Position numbers and translations under genes: made by a program. A DNA stretch of 64,000 nt from Variovorax paradoxus EPS (GTDB lineage: Bacteria > Pseudomonadota > Gammaproteobacteria > Burkholderiales > Burkholderiaceae_C). Below are positions 42,651-50,564 of the stretch, piece by piece; position 1 is the stretch's first letter, and every line of letters starts with the position of its first letter. A model generated the notes under the pieces. That model ran no database searches and was not told where the DNA came from. It saw nothing but the letters and a program-made list of their open reading frames with translations. The stretch is taken from positions 4,030,001 to 4,094,000 of the forward strand of contig NC_014931.1 in NCBI RefSeq assembly GCF_000184745.1, in the 5' to 3' direction.

Positions 42651-42672
42651 AGTGTTTCGTCCTTTTTTAACA

Positions 42673-42689
42673 GATCGATTGATCCATAA
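42673..42689 (-). promoter_or_regulatory. Candidate TetR operator before the SDR gene
   Basis: The 17-bp sequence GATCGATTGATCCATAA (plus strand) matches 14 of 17 positions of the box before tetR at 43346-43362. It lies just downstream of a minus-strand TTGACT (-35 candidate), 22 bp upstream of the SDR start codon. Confidence 0.5.
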
Positions 42690-42742
42690 TAGAGTCAAAA
42701 AATGCGCCCGCAAGGGCGCTCTTCGATTTGCCCGCCCGCCGC

Positions 42743-43321
42743 CTACTTCAAGCTGCGAACCGCCACCTTCACCACCCCGCGCAGCGTCTCGGCCGGGGCA
42801 CCGCCACGCGCCGCGATCTTCAGCCCCGAGAGCGTGGCCGACACGAACTGCGCGGCATCCCGCGTATCCACCGCCTTGACGATTTCGCCTGCCGCCTTCG
42901 CCTCGGTAATGCGCCGCTCGATGGCCGAGAGCAAGGTGCGGCCCGCCGTATCAGTGAGCAACGACACCTCTGCATCCGAACGGCCGAATTCGCAAATGGC
43001 ACCGATCCCCAGGCAGCCGGGCTCCGCATCGGTGCTCGGCTTGGAAGCCATCGCGTTCAGCATCGCCTCGATGCCCTTCAGCGGCGAACTCGCGCCGTTG
43101 AGCACGCGGATCTGCTCGGCCACGCTGCCCGCGATGTAGTACTGCAGCGCCTCGAGGTACAGCTTTCGCTTGTCGCCGAAGGTGTCGTACATGCTCTGCC
43201 GGCTGATGCCCATGGCCTTGAGCAACACCTCGGTGGAGGTGCCGTCGTAGCCGAGGTCGGAGAACACGGGGATCGCGCCCTGAAGGGCGGTCTCGCGGTC
43301 GAATGCTTTGGGTCGGGCCAT
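42743..43321 (-). CDS. TetR family transcriptional regulator
   Basis: This 192-aa regulator has the N-terminal HTH (ETALQGAIPVFSDLGYDGTS, then TEVLLKAMGISRQSMYDTF) and a C-terminal ligand domain of the AcrR/TetR_C_Rv-like type (GCLGIGAICEFGRSDAEV). It starts at 43321, only eight bases from a good -10 (TATACT), so the mRNA may be leaderless. It precedes the SDR gene on the same strand. Confidence 0.9.
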   Translation of the reverse strand: MARPKAFDRETALQGAIPVFSDLGYDGTSTEVLLKAMGISRQSMYDTFGDKRKLYLEALQYYIAGSVAEQIRVLNGASSPLKGIEAMLNAMASKPSTDAEPGCLGIGAICEFGRSDAEVSLLTDTAGRTLLSAIERRITEAKAAGEIVKAVDTRDAAQFVSATLSGLKIAARGGAPAETLRGVVKVAVRSLK

Positions 43322-43329
43322 GGGCGCGG

Positions 43330-43362
43330 AGTATAGATAATTTCGGATCGAATTGTCCATAA
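43330..43362 (-). promoter_or_regulatory. tetR promoter with overlapping operator
   Basis: On the minus strand, TGGACA (-35) and TATACT (-10, 43330-43335) are 18 bp apart. The box GATCGAATTGTCCATAA (43346-43362) covers the -35. The same box occurs before the SDR gene, which suggests autorepression. Confidence 0.5.
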
Positions 43363-43369
43363 CCAAGCA

Positions 43370-43633
43370 ATGCCTGCTTGGGCGCAAAGGCTCCTCTTGT
43401 TATTTGCGGTGCGCGACGAATATCGCGCCGCATGTACCATCGCCGCCGACGAAAGCCAGCCGCAGAGCCGCACCGCACACGACCGCCTGCGCACGACGGC
43501 GATCCGCGCGCAAAGCCAGGCGCGCGAGAGCGGGGAGATCGAGGACGACACCTACCACCGGCTCGAAGAGGAGATGGATTGGGCGGAGCTCAATGCCATT
43601 CCTGCCGACGACGTGAGGTTGCAGAGCGTGTAG
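43370..43633 (+). pseudogene. Probable C-terminal remnant of a CPA1 Na+/H+ antiporter
   Basis: The frame ends with RAQSQARESGEIEDDTYHRL, then EEEMDWAELNA. This resembles the cytoplasmic C terminus of CPA1 antiporters, where a helix with G-x-I-x-D and LEEELDWAE follows the membrane domain. No transmembrane part is encoded, and the N-terminal 30 residues look unrelated. It is read as a decayed gene end rather than a functional 87-aa protein, although translation from ATG 43370 cannot be excluded. Confidence 0.5.
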
Positions 43634-43652
43634 CGTCTGCGCCCTTCTCTTG

Positions 43653-43768
43653 CTCCTTCCCCTTCCGGGGGAAGGTTGGGATGGGGGCACGACGGCGTTC
43701 AATTCATCGCAGCGCTTTGTCGAACGCCGCTTGCCCCCACCCCCGCCCTCCCCCGGAAGGGGAGGGAG
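43653..43768. repeat. 116-bp nested inverted-repeat element
   Basis: The outer arms CTCCTTCCCCTTCCGGGGGAAGG and CCCTCCCCCGGAAGGGGAGGGAG are inverted and each is also self-complementary. Inner arms GGGGGC/GCCCCC and GGCGTTC/GAACGCC are nested around AATTCATCGCAGCGCTTTGTC. It forms a long cruciform-like structure immediately downstream of the acetolactate synthase stop. It may be a miniature mobile element or a strong terminator. Confidence 0.65.
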
Positions 43769-43780
43769 AAAAACCAGGCA

Positions 43781-45577
43781 TCACGCCTCCTCGTACCACC
43801 TGTCCTTCGCCAACATCACCCGGTGATGCCCATGCCCCGACGGCATCATCGGAAAGCAGTTCTCCTGCGCCGCGACCTGCACGTCCAGAAAGAACGGCCC
43901 TTCGCTCGCGAGGCACTCGGCCAGCGCGGCTTCGAGCTCAGCCGGCTCCGACACCCGCCGCGCCCCCCATCCGAACGCCTTCGCCAGCGCCACGAAATCC
44001 GGCAGCGCCTCGTTCCAGCTATGGCTCAGACGGTTGCCGTGGTTCAGCTCTTGCCACTGCCGCACCATGCCCATGTAGCCGTTGTTGCACAGCACCAGCT
44101 TCACCGGCGTGCGGTGCTGCACGGCAGTCGACAGCTCCTGGATGTTCATGAGCACCGACGCATCGCCGCTCACGCACACGCACAGCGCATCGGGGTGGCC
44201 GATCTGCGCGCCGATGGCCGCGGGCAACCCATAGCCCATCGTGCCCGCGCCGCCCGAGGTGAGCCAATGCCGCGGGCTGTCGAAGCGCAGGTACTGCGCG
44301 GCCCACATCTGGTGCTGGCCCACATCGGTCGAGACGATCGCATCGCGCCCGCTGCGGCCGATGGCCTGCTGCAGCGACGACACCAGCTGCTGCGGCAGGA
44401 TCGCATCCGCGCGCGGCTCGAACTTCAAGCAATCTTCCGCCCGCCAACGCTCGATGCGCGCCCACCACGGCGCCAGCCGCTCGGGCGCGAAGCCCTGTTC
44501 GGGCAGCAGCGCCAGCACCGCATCGAGGATCGCCGCGCAGTCGCCCACCATCGGCACATCGACCTGCACGACCTTGTTGATGCTCGTCGGGTCGATGTCG
44601 ATGTGGATCTTTCGCGCATGCGGGCAGAACTCGTCGAGCTTGCCGGTCACGCGGTCGTCGAAGCGCGCGCCGACGCACACCACCAGGTCGGCCTCGTGCA
44701 TCGCGAGGTTCGCTTCCAGGTTGCCGTGCATGCCCAGCATGCCGATGAACTTCGGGTCCGATGCGGGGAAGGCACCGAGCCCCATCAACGTCAGCGTGCA
44801 GGGCGCGTGCAGTCGGTTCACCAACTGCGTGAAGGCCTCGCAGGCCGCTGGCCCCGAGTTGATGAGCCCGCCGCCGCCGTAGAGCACCGGCCGGCGCGCG
44901 GTCGAGAGCAGGTCGGCCGCGCGCTGCAGCATCGCCTTCGGCGGCAGCGCCGCCCGGCTTGTGCGCAGTGGGCGCAATGGCGTCGAGGCGCCACCGTGAC
45001 CCAGGCGCATCAGCTGGATGTCCTTCGGCACATCGAGCAGCACCGGCCCCGGCCGGCCCGTCGATGCGATTTCGAGCGCGCGCCGCACCAGCGCCGGCAC
45101 GTCGTCGGCCGCGCGCACCTGCTGGTTCCACTTGGTCACCGAGCGCGACATGCCCAGCGCATCGCTCTCCTGAAAAGCCTGCGTGCCGATCACCGCCGTG
45201 GCCACCTGCCCGCTGATGCACAGCACCGGCACCGAATCGCTCATTGCATCGAGCAGCCCCGTGATCGTGTTGCCCACCCCCGGCCCCGAGGTGACCAGCA
45301 CCACGCCGACCCGCCCCGTGCTGCGCGCATAGCCCTCGGCCGCATGCACCGCCGCCTGCTCGTGGCGCACCAGCACATGGCGCAGCCGCGGCTCGCCGTG
45401 CAACGCGTCGTACAGCGGCAGCGCGGCGCCGCCGGGGTAGCCGAAGATCGTGTCGACGCCGCACTCGACCAGCGTATCGAGCAGGGCCTCCGCTCCGTTG
45501 CGCACACGGGGGGGCGCTTCGGGGTGAAGGGACAGGGAGGCCGTGAGGGGCAGAACGTTTGGATCAAGCAATCTCAT
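43781..45577 (-). CDS. ilvB: Acetolactate synthase large subunit-like ThDP enzyme
   Basis: This 598-aa enzyme condenses pyruvate or 2-ketobutyrate in branched amino acid synthesis. It has the N-terminal ThDP glutamate ([14 protein letters not shown]), the FAD/central domain, [12 protein letters not shown], and the ThDP-Mg site [15 protein letters not shown] with [12 protein letters not shown]. No small regulatory subunit gene is adjacent. The gene is divergent from an Lrp regulator. It may be a second, catabolic or stand-alone isozyme rather than the main IlvB; the symbol is by family. Confidence 0.9.
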   Translation of the reverse strand: MRLLDPNVLPLTASLSLHPEAPPRVRNGAEALLDTLVECGVDTIFGYPGGAALPLYDALHGEPRLRHVLVRHEQAAVHAAEGYARSTGRVGVVLVTSGPGVGNTITGLLDAMSDSVPVLCISGQVATAVIGTQAFQESDALGMSRSVTKWNQQVRAADDVPALVRRALEIASTGRPGPVLLDVPKDIQLMRLGHGGASTPLRPLRTSRAALPPKAMLQRAADLLSTARRPVLYGGGGLINSGPAACEAFTQLVNRLHAPCTLTLMGLGAFPASDPKFIGMLGMHGNLEANLAMHEADLVVCVGARFDDRVTGKLDEFCPHARKIHIDIDPTSINKVVQVDVPMVGDCAAILDAVLALLPEQGFAPERLAPWWARIERWRAEDCLKFEPRADAILPQQLVSSLQQAIGRSGRDAIVSTDVGQHQMWAAQYLRFDSPRHWLTSGGAGTMGYGLPAAIGAQIGHPDALCVCVSGDASVLMNIQELSTAVQHRTPVKLVLCNNGYMGMVRQWQELNHGNRLSHSWNEALPDFVALAKAFGWGARRVSEPAELEAALAECLASEGPFFLDVQVAAQENCFPMMPSGHGHHRVMLAKDRWYEEA

Positions 45578-45597
45578 GCCGTCAATTCTTCCGTTAT

Positions 45598-45616
45598 TGA
45601 TGCAGAATTTGCTTCA
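45598..45616. promoter_or_regulatory. Candidate Lrp operator between ilvB and lrp
   Basis: TGATGCAGAATTTGCTTCA has arms TGA-N-GCA and TGC-N-TCA around an AT-rich 5-bp centre. It lies 21 bp from the ilvB start and 27 bp from the lrp start, so one protein dimer could control both genes. Confidence 0.45.
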
Positions 45617-45642
45617 TTCTTTTGGCTCTTTTGGTCCAATTT

Positions 45643-46137
45643 ATGAAAACCAATCGGAAAACATCAACTTCTGAAGAAGGATCTTTCGACAAGATCGACA
45701 TGGCCATCCTCCGCGTGCTGCTGCTCGATTCGCGCAAGACCCTGCAGGAAATCGGCAACGAGGTCGGCTTGTCGCCCACCAGTTGCTGGACGCGCATCAA
45801 GAAGCTGGAGGCGCAAGGCGTCATCAAGCGCTACACGGTCGATGTCGATCCGGCCAAGCTCGGTTATCACGATTCGGTGATCGTGCAGGTCACGCTCGAG
45901 AGCCACACCGACGAGACGCTCTACGACTTCGGCCGCGTGCTCGCGACCATTCCCGAGATCCAGGAGGCCTACCTCGTCTCGGGCGACTACGACTACTACA
46001 TCCGCATCGCCGTGCGCGACACGCGCGACTACGAGCGGCTGCTGCGCGAAAAGCTCTACAAGATTCCCGGCATCCGGCACAGCAAATCGCACTTCGTGCT
46101 GCGGGTGCTGAAGGAAACGAGCGTGCCCGTCATCTGA
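45643..46137 (+). CDS. Lrp/AsnC family transcriptional regulator
   Basis: This 164-aa regulator has the HTH (LLLDSRKTLQEIGNEVGLSP, then TSCWTRIKKLEAQGVI) and the RAM domain (EIQEAYLVSGDYDYYIRIAV). It starts at ATG 45643; the slightly longer frame lacks a better start. It is divergent from the acetolactate synthase gene, and the arrangement suggests amino-acid-responsive control of that gene. Confidence 0.92.
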   Translation: MKTNRKTSTSEEGSFDKIDMAILRVLLLDSRKTLQEIGNEVGLSPTSCWTRIKKLEAQGVIKRYTVDVDPAKLGYHDSVIVQVTLESHTDETLYDFGRVLATIPEIQEAYLVSGDYDYYIRIAVRDTRDYERLLREKLYKIPGIRHSKSHFVLRVLKETSVPVI

Positions 46138-46183
46138 AGGTGCGGGCATCGCGTTGACCTGAACTCCCCCAAAGGATCTTCGG

Positions 46184-46828
46184 ATGTTCGATTTCTTCAA
46201 GAAGAAAAAACCGCCAGCCGCGGCCGCCGCCCCCATCGAGACCGGCCCCGCCGTTCCCCTACCCCTTGCCGGACGCAAGGGACACGTCGGCGCCATCGAG
46301 GCGGTGACGCTCGACGGCACGATGTACTTCTTCGGCTTCGACTTCAGCAGCGACCTCGTGCTCTCGCCCCTCATCGCAGACATCGACCTCGCCGCGCGCT
46401 TCGCGAGCCAGCACATGGCGCAGCGCGATGGCGCGCACGACGAGGCCTACTGGCGCGAACTCGCGGGCTACGCAGTCGATGGCTCCGAGTTGGCGACCGA
46501 AACCGAGAGCCGCAGCTTCAGCACCGAGTCGCTGGCAGCGGCCATCGCAAGCCTCGCTCGCGTGCGCCGCGAAGGCACGGTCGAGCCGGGCTTCGCCATC
46601 GAGTACCACCTGCGCTACTTGCTCGGTGCCGCAGGCGGATGGGAAGTGCCGGAAGAAGTCGGCGACGAGGATGCCGACGAATGGATCGACGTCATCAGCG
46701 GCAACGAACCGCTGGCCGAAGGCACGACGCTGACGGGCATCGCCGACCGCCTGCAGGCGCACCTGAACGCGCTGGTCGATGCCGCGCCGGGGAACTGGGC
46801 TGCGAAGTTCGCGGTATTGAAGGGATGA
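46184..46828 (+). CDS. Hypothetical 214-aa acidic protein
   Basis: The protein begins MFDFFKKKKPP followed by an Ala/Pro linker and a globular acidic region (TMYFFGFDFSSDLVLSPLIA, WEVPEEVGDEDADEWIDVI). AAAGGA lies seven bases before the ATG. It has no signal peptide or membrane helix. I do not recognise the family. It is 46 bases after the lrp stop and may be co-transcribed with it. Confidence 0.65.
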   Translation: MFDFFKKKKPPAAAAAPIETGPAVPLPLAGRKGHVGAIEAVTLDGTMYFFGFDFSSDLVLSPLIADIDLAARFASQHMAQRDGAHDEAYWRELAGYAVDGSELATETESRSFSTESLAAAIASLARVRREGTVEPGFAIEYHLRYLLGAAGGWEVPEEVGDEDADEWIDVISGNEPLAEGTTLTGIADRLQAHLNALVDAAPGNWAAKFAVLKG

Positions 46829-46845
46829 AAAGCTGATACCGGATT

Positions 46846-46929
46846 GCGTTCGGCGTTCGGCGTTCGGCGTTCGGCGTTCGGCATTCGGCATTCGGCATTC
46901 GGCATTCGGCATTCGGCATTCGGCATTCG
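46846..46929. repeat. Twelve-unit heptanucleotide tandem array
   Basis: Five copies of GCGTTCG are followed by seven copies of GCATTCG, with no interruption. Each 21 bp (three units) keeps the same reading frame; on the minus strand the array reads a repeating MPNAECR-type peptide. The two unit types are in blocks, suggesting two separate expansions. It begins 17 bases after the preceding gene's stop. Confidence 0.95.
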
Positions 46930-46948
46930 GAAAGACAAACCCATAAAT

Positions 46949-47094
46949 CCGTTCACGCTGAGCTTGTCGAAGCGCCGCGCAAGGCTTCGACAAGCTCAGC
47001 CCGAACGGTTTGGGCTCAGCCCGAACGGTTTGGGTTCAACCCGAACGGCTTGGGCTCAGCCCGAACGGCTTGGGCTCAGTCCGAATGGTTTGGC
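46949..47094. repeat. Dispersed repeat array ending at the OmpA gene stop
   Basis: One direct copy (CGTTCACGCTGAGCTTGTCGAAG) and one full inverted copy of the dispersed repeat are followed by four or five shortened inverted copies (CTCAGCCCGAACGGYTTGGG, 18-19 bp period). The array abuts the stop codon of the OmpA-domain gene at 47095. Confidence 0.9.
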
Positions 47095-48090
47095 TCAAAG
47101 CCGCACCAGTTCCACCCGCCGGTTCTTCGCCCGCCCCGCCTCGTTGTCATTCGGCGCCACCGGCTCCGCCGCCCCCGCGCCGCGCGTCGTGAAGCGCCGC
47201 GGGTCCACGCCCGCCTTCACCAGCACACCGATCACCGCGACCGCGCGGCGCTTGGACAAGTCGTCGTTGTGCTTCGCTTCGCCCTGCGCATCGGTGTGCC
47301 CCACCACGGAGAGCTTCAGCGGCGGGTTGTTGCGCATGAGCTTGGTCATCTCGTCCAGCGTGGGCTGCGACTCGGGGCGAATCACGTCTTTGTCGAGATC
47401 GAACAGGATGCCGTAGAGGTTGATGCGCCCCGTCTCGGCCAAGCTCTTCTGCATGGCCGAGGCATCGACGAACACGATCTTGTCGCCATCCATCGCCTTG
47501 CTTTCGACCACGCGCACGAAGGCGTGGCTGCCGACATCGGCGTTGTGCTCGGCCAGCGCGATGCTCGCGTACACGGTGCCGGTGGGGCCGGTTTTCTTCG
47601 CGAGCAGGTAACGCCCGCTCACCGAAAAGTAGTTGCGCACGTAGTCGCCGCTCTTGCCCAGGCGCGGCCATTCGGGGTCGTCGAAGGCGAGCGCAAAGTC
47701 GTAGGGCGTGTTGGTGTCCACGCTGTTGGGGCGCTTCTGGTAGCAGGAGGCGTTGGCGGTGCCGCAGGTGAAGAGCATATCGAAGCCCTTGGCCTTCAGG
47801 CTCGCCTCGTAGTTGCGCTGCACTTCGAGCAGCGAGCGGCCGGCCGGCAGCTTGTAGTGATAGAGCGAGATCTTGCCCTCGAGCTTCAGCAGATCGGGCT
47901 TGCCGCCGCCCCAGTTCTGGAACGGCTCCTTGATGAGCCCGACCTCGTCGTACGCCGTGACCTTGGTGCCGTCGAGCACCGCGCCTTCGTAACGGCCGAC
48001 GAGGGGGTGGTCTTTTTCGGGTGGTGCGGCGGCGAAGGCGGCCGTGCAAAAAAGCACGGCCATTGCAGCGAGGAAGGCGAGCTGTTTCAT
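47095..48090 (-). CDS. Exported OmpA-domain protein with DUF4892-like N-terminal region
   Basis: This 331-aa protein has a signal peptide (LAFLAAMAVLFCTAAFA). A middle region (KDHPLVGRYEGAVL, KISLYHYKLPAGRSLLEVQR) resembles DUF4892. The C-terminal OmpA peptidoglycan-binding domain has INLYGILFDLDKDVIRPES, VVGHTDAQG, and NRRVELVRL. It probably anchors in the envelope by binding peptidoglycan. A repeat array immediately follows its stop. Confidence 0.85.
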   Translation of the reverse strand: MKQLAFLAAMAVLFCTAAFAAAPPEKDHPLVGRYEGAVLDGTKVTAYDEVGLIKEPFQNWGGGKPDLLKLEGKISLYHYKLPAGRSLLEVQRNYEASLKAKGFDMLFTCGTANASCYQKRPNSVDTNTPYDFALAFDDPEWPRLGKSGDYVRNYFSVSGRYLLAKKTGPTGTVYASIALAEHNADVGSHAFVRVVESKAMDGDKIVFVDASAMQKSLAETGRINLYGILFDLDKDVIRPESQPTLDEMTKLMRNNPPLKLSVVGHTDAQGEAKHNDDLSKRRAVAVIGVLVKAGVDPRRFTTRGAGAAEPVAPNDNEAGRAKNRRVELVRL

Positions 48091-48179
48091 CGGAAACGTC
48101 GGAAGGACGTAAGAAGCGGCGACGCCCGGAATGCTAGGACGGGCACGGGCCGTTGTGCATTCGACGGACGGCCTATGCC

Positions 48180-48207
48180 GTGAGCCGTGAGCCGTGAGCC
48201 GTGAGCA
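48180..48207. repeat. Four-copy GTGAGCC heptamer
   Basis: Four 7-bp units, three GTGAGCC and one GTGAGCA, lie in the gap between the OmpA gene and the NTF2-like gene (48091-48356). The rest of that gap shows no gene; the promoters of both divergent genes must be here. Confidence 0.9.
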
Positions 48208-48356
48208 GTCGGTCGAGGCACGGGCTCTGCTGGCAGGACGCGGCGACGGCTGACAAACGCATGAGGCCGGATGTCGCTTACTGATTTGGAGGGCGCCGGT
48301 GCATCGCGTGGTGAGTCACGCGCTCACCTGAACGAGCCGGTACAGGAGATTCCCGC

Positions 48357-48740
48357 ATGCCAGCAGCGACACACAAAGCGATTCTGGAAAAGGCCAACGC
48401 GGCCATCGAGAAAGGCGACTACGACGGATTCCTCGCGCACTGCACCGAGGACACGGAATGGACCTTCGTCGGCGACCGAACACTCAGCGGCAAGCGAGCC
48501 GTTCGCGAGTGGATGGCGACGGCCTACACCGAGCCACCCAAGTTCGACGTCCATCACCTGATTGCCGAGGGCGACATCGTCACGGCGCTGGGCGAGATCA
48601 CGTTGAAGGACGAAGTAGGCAAGGAAACGCGCCATGCGTACTGCGATGTGTGGCGATTTCGTGAGGGCAAGATGGCCGGGCTGCATGCGTTCGTCATCGA
48701 AGGGGCGCTGCAGGGCGGGGGCGCTGCGAAGGCGCGGTGA
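48357..48740 (+). CDS. NTF2/SnoaL-like fold protein
   Basis: This 127-aa cytoplasmic protein matches the SnoaL/NTF2-like pattern: ILEKANAAIEKGDYDGFLAH at the N terminus, DTEWTFVGDRTLSGKRAVREW, and the cone-fold strands HHLIAEGDIVTALGEIT, CDVWRFREGKMAGLHAFV. Family members act as ketosteroid-isomerase-like enzymes or stress proteins; the role here is unknown. GGAG lies nine bases before the ATG. Confidence 0.78.
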   Translation: MPAATHKAILEKANAAIEKGDYDGFLAHCTEDTEWTFVGDRTLSGKRAVREWMATAYTEPPKFDVHHLIAEGDIVTALGEITLKDEVGKETRHAYCDVWRFREGKMAGLHAFVIEGALQGGGAAKAR

Positions 48741-49147
48741 CTGTCGCTTGCCTGCATCGGCCGCCATTCGCAGCGACACCGGCGTCAGACCCGGCTCGTG
48801 ACGACTGATCGATAGCGCCGCGCACTTCAGCCATCAGCAACTTGCGACGCTGAAAAAGCGAAACCTGCGCGATCCGCGACTTACTAGCGGATTCAGTTTC
48901 CCCGCCCGCGCGGTCTCTCTCTAAAGTGGACGCCCCTGTCGCTCGGCGACGCACTGTATGGAGCAATGAAGGCGCTGAACACAACGCGCTTTTTTTCTGA
49001 AAGATGACCGCTTCGCCTCGCGGCGGCCATCGGTGCCATGCGCACTCGATGGAAAACGCGAGGCACAAAAGGCGACGGCCGGGATGTGTCAGCACCCCAG
49101 CCGTCTAACCACATGACGTGCAACAACTCTGAAAGCGAGCACAACAA
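48741..49147. other. Intergenic region, no gene seen
   Basis: This 407-bp stretch between two plus-strand genes holds no recognisable coding or RNA gene in either strand. ACGGC/GCCGT arms near 49076-49109 are a weak hairpin. It may contain the promoter of the following small gene. Confidence 0.5.
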
Positions 49148-49435
49148 ATGGCTAAACGAATTATGGCCGGGCACCCTGCACCGGCACCCCGCGGCAAGTC
49201 GACCAGCGGCACCGCCCCCACCATCACGGACGGACCCAGCGCGGCAGACCTTCTGGAGAACAGGCTGGAGCAGTTGAAGTCGCTGCTGTGGTGCTGCTAC
49301 AGCGAAGGCATCGACTGGTCCCGCGGCGACGGGCCGAAGCATCTGGAGAACGTGATGTGGCTCGCGGCGGATATGGTGGATCAGGCGGCGGAGTTGCATC
49401 AGCGGTGTTTGGGCGAGCGGGCTGGACTGGCCTGA
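49148..49435 (+). CDS. Hypothetical 95-aa protein
   Basis: The protein has a disordered N-terminal third (MAGHPAPAPRGKSTSGTAP) and a helical C-terminal part (SAADLLENRLEQLKSLLWCC, then ENVMWLAADMVDQAAELHQR). It has no signal peptide. The length and helical layout resemble small DUF proteins found singly in pseudomonads and Comamonadaceae, but I cannot name the family. The ribosome site is weak (AAAGCGAG). Confidence 0.55.
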   Translation: MAKRIMAGHPAPAPRGKSTSGTAPTITDGPSAADLLENRLEQLKSLLWCCYSEGIDWSRGDGPKHLENVMWLAADMVDQAAELHQRCLGERAGLA

Positions 49436-49541
49436 TTGATGTGGGCATGCTCCGGCTGACGGAGCATGCGCAGGAGCCCCCGAACGGCTCCCGCCTATGG
49501 CAGCATGCGGCGGCGGATTCAACCGGCCGCACTCTCTTTAA

Positions 49542-50564
49542 ATGAAGCATCACATGTCTATTACTTCTGGTGTTCGCAAAGCTTTAATTGGCGGACTCTG
49601 TTTACTAGCTGGCGCGACTGCTTTCTCCCAATGGCCATCATCGAATGTTCTAGATCTAACTTACAAGACGCAAGGCACTGCTCTCCCCGTGGCTGCTTAT
49701 CGGAATATGAGCACCACCGAATTCAGATCGATGGTGCGCAAGGCTTTTCAAGAATCGGGCTTCACCTTCGTTTCTGCAAATGCGCAAAAAGACAAGCCCA
49801 CGGTCATTCGTTTTGAGTTGGTCGTCGATCCGAACACGGAGATAAATCCGACGATCCTTGTGTCCATCGACGAGTCGCTGTTGGACAGTAGAAAAAATTG
49901 CAATCCGTGCTTTTTGAGATTCACTGAAATCAGCAACGAGCAGGAAATGAAGGCGCTTCCCTGGATGATGCAATACAAGCTGACCTCGCTTCTCTTACCG
50001 GCAATCGACACAGCGTATTCAAATATCGAGTTGACCGGTCGCACTCATCTGGCGCCGTCGTTCAGCTTCAATTACAAGTCCCAGTGGAAAGGGGAAATAA
50101 ATCTATTCGGCAACTCCTATATCGGCATCAGCTTGCCCGATCTCAAGGAGCGCTTGATCAATGCATATCGGAGTGCTGGCTTTACGCCGATTGAGAATGA
50201 CGCCAACCTGAAATCTTCCGAACTCGATCTGATTTTCAGCTTTCCCATAGACCCGACCAAAGACGGCGGCGCCATTTATAAATTAAAAATCAACAGCCAG
50301 TTCGATGCAAACGGACACTGCTATCCGTGTGAGATCGCTGAAAACTACGATCCCTACCAGCGACTTCCTCCCGCGGGTTTGTCTGGAGTTTTCGATCGCG
50401 CAACCTTGGAATCCAGATTTTCGGCCGCCAGGAGTACCGCGTTTGAAAACATGCGGATTGATCTTGAAAGCTATTTGCGACCTCGCTCTGGATTTACAGT
50501 GCCGACCAAATTGGCACCCCTTGGATCACCTCGCCCTCCGCCCACCCCGATCGCTGTGACATGA
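49542..50564 (+). CDS. Exported protein with duplicated CxPC domain, unknown
   Basis: This 340-aa protein has a signal peptide (RKALIGGLCLLAGATAFS) and two copies of a roughly 130-residue domain. The first runs about 30-160 (YRNMSTTEFRSMVRKAFQES, then NCNPCFLRF at Cys120/Cys123). The second runs about 175-300 (YIGISLPDLKERLINAYRSA, then GHCYPCEIA at Cys260/Cys263). The paired CxPC motifs could bind metal or form a disulfide. The gene is AT-richer than its surroundings. Its stop overlaps the next start (ATGA). The ATG at 49542 is used; 49554 is possible. I do not recognise the family. Confidence 0.75.
   Translation: MKHHMSITSGVRKALIGGLCLLAGATAFSQWPSSNVLDLTYKTQGTALPVAAYRNMSTTEFRSMVRKAFQESGFTFVSANAQKDKPTVIRFELVVDPNTEINPTILVSIDESLLDSRKNCNPCFLRFTEISNEQEMKALPWMMQYKLTSLLLPAIDTAYSNIELTGRTHLAPSFSFNYKSQWKGEINLFGNSYIGISLPDLKERLINAYRSAGFTPIENDANLKSSELDLIFSFPIDPTKDGGAIYKLKINSQFDANGHCYPCEIAENYDPYQRLPPAGLSGVFDRATLESRFSAARSTAFENMRIDLESYLRPRSGFTVPTKLAPLGSPRPPPTPIAVT

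Noticed and set aside
43676..45646. A 656-codon plus-strand frame opposite ilvB
   Set aside because: It is antisense to the conserved acetolactate synthase gene and His/Arg-rich as expected for a shadow frame.
46846..46929. A CRISPR array
   Set aside because: The units are 7-bp pure tandem repeats without spacers, and no cas gene is nearby.
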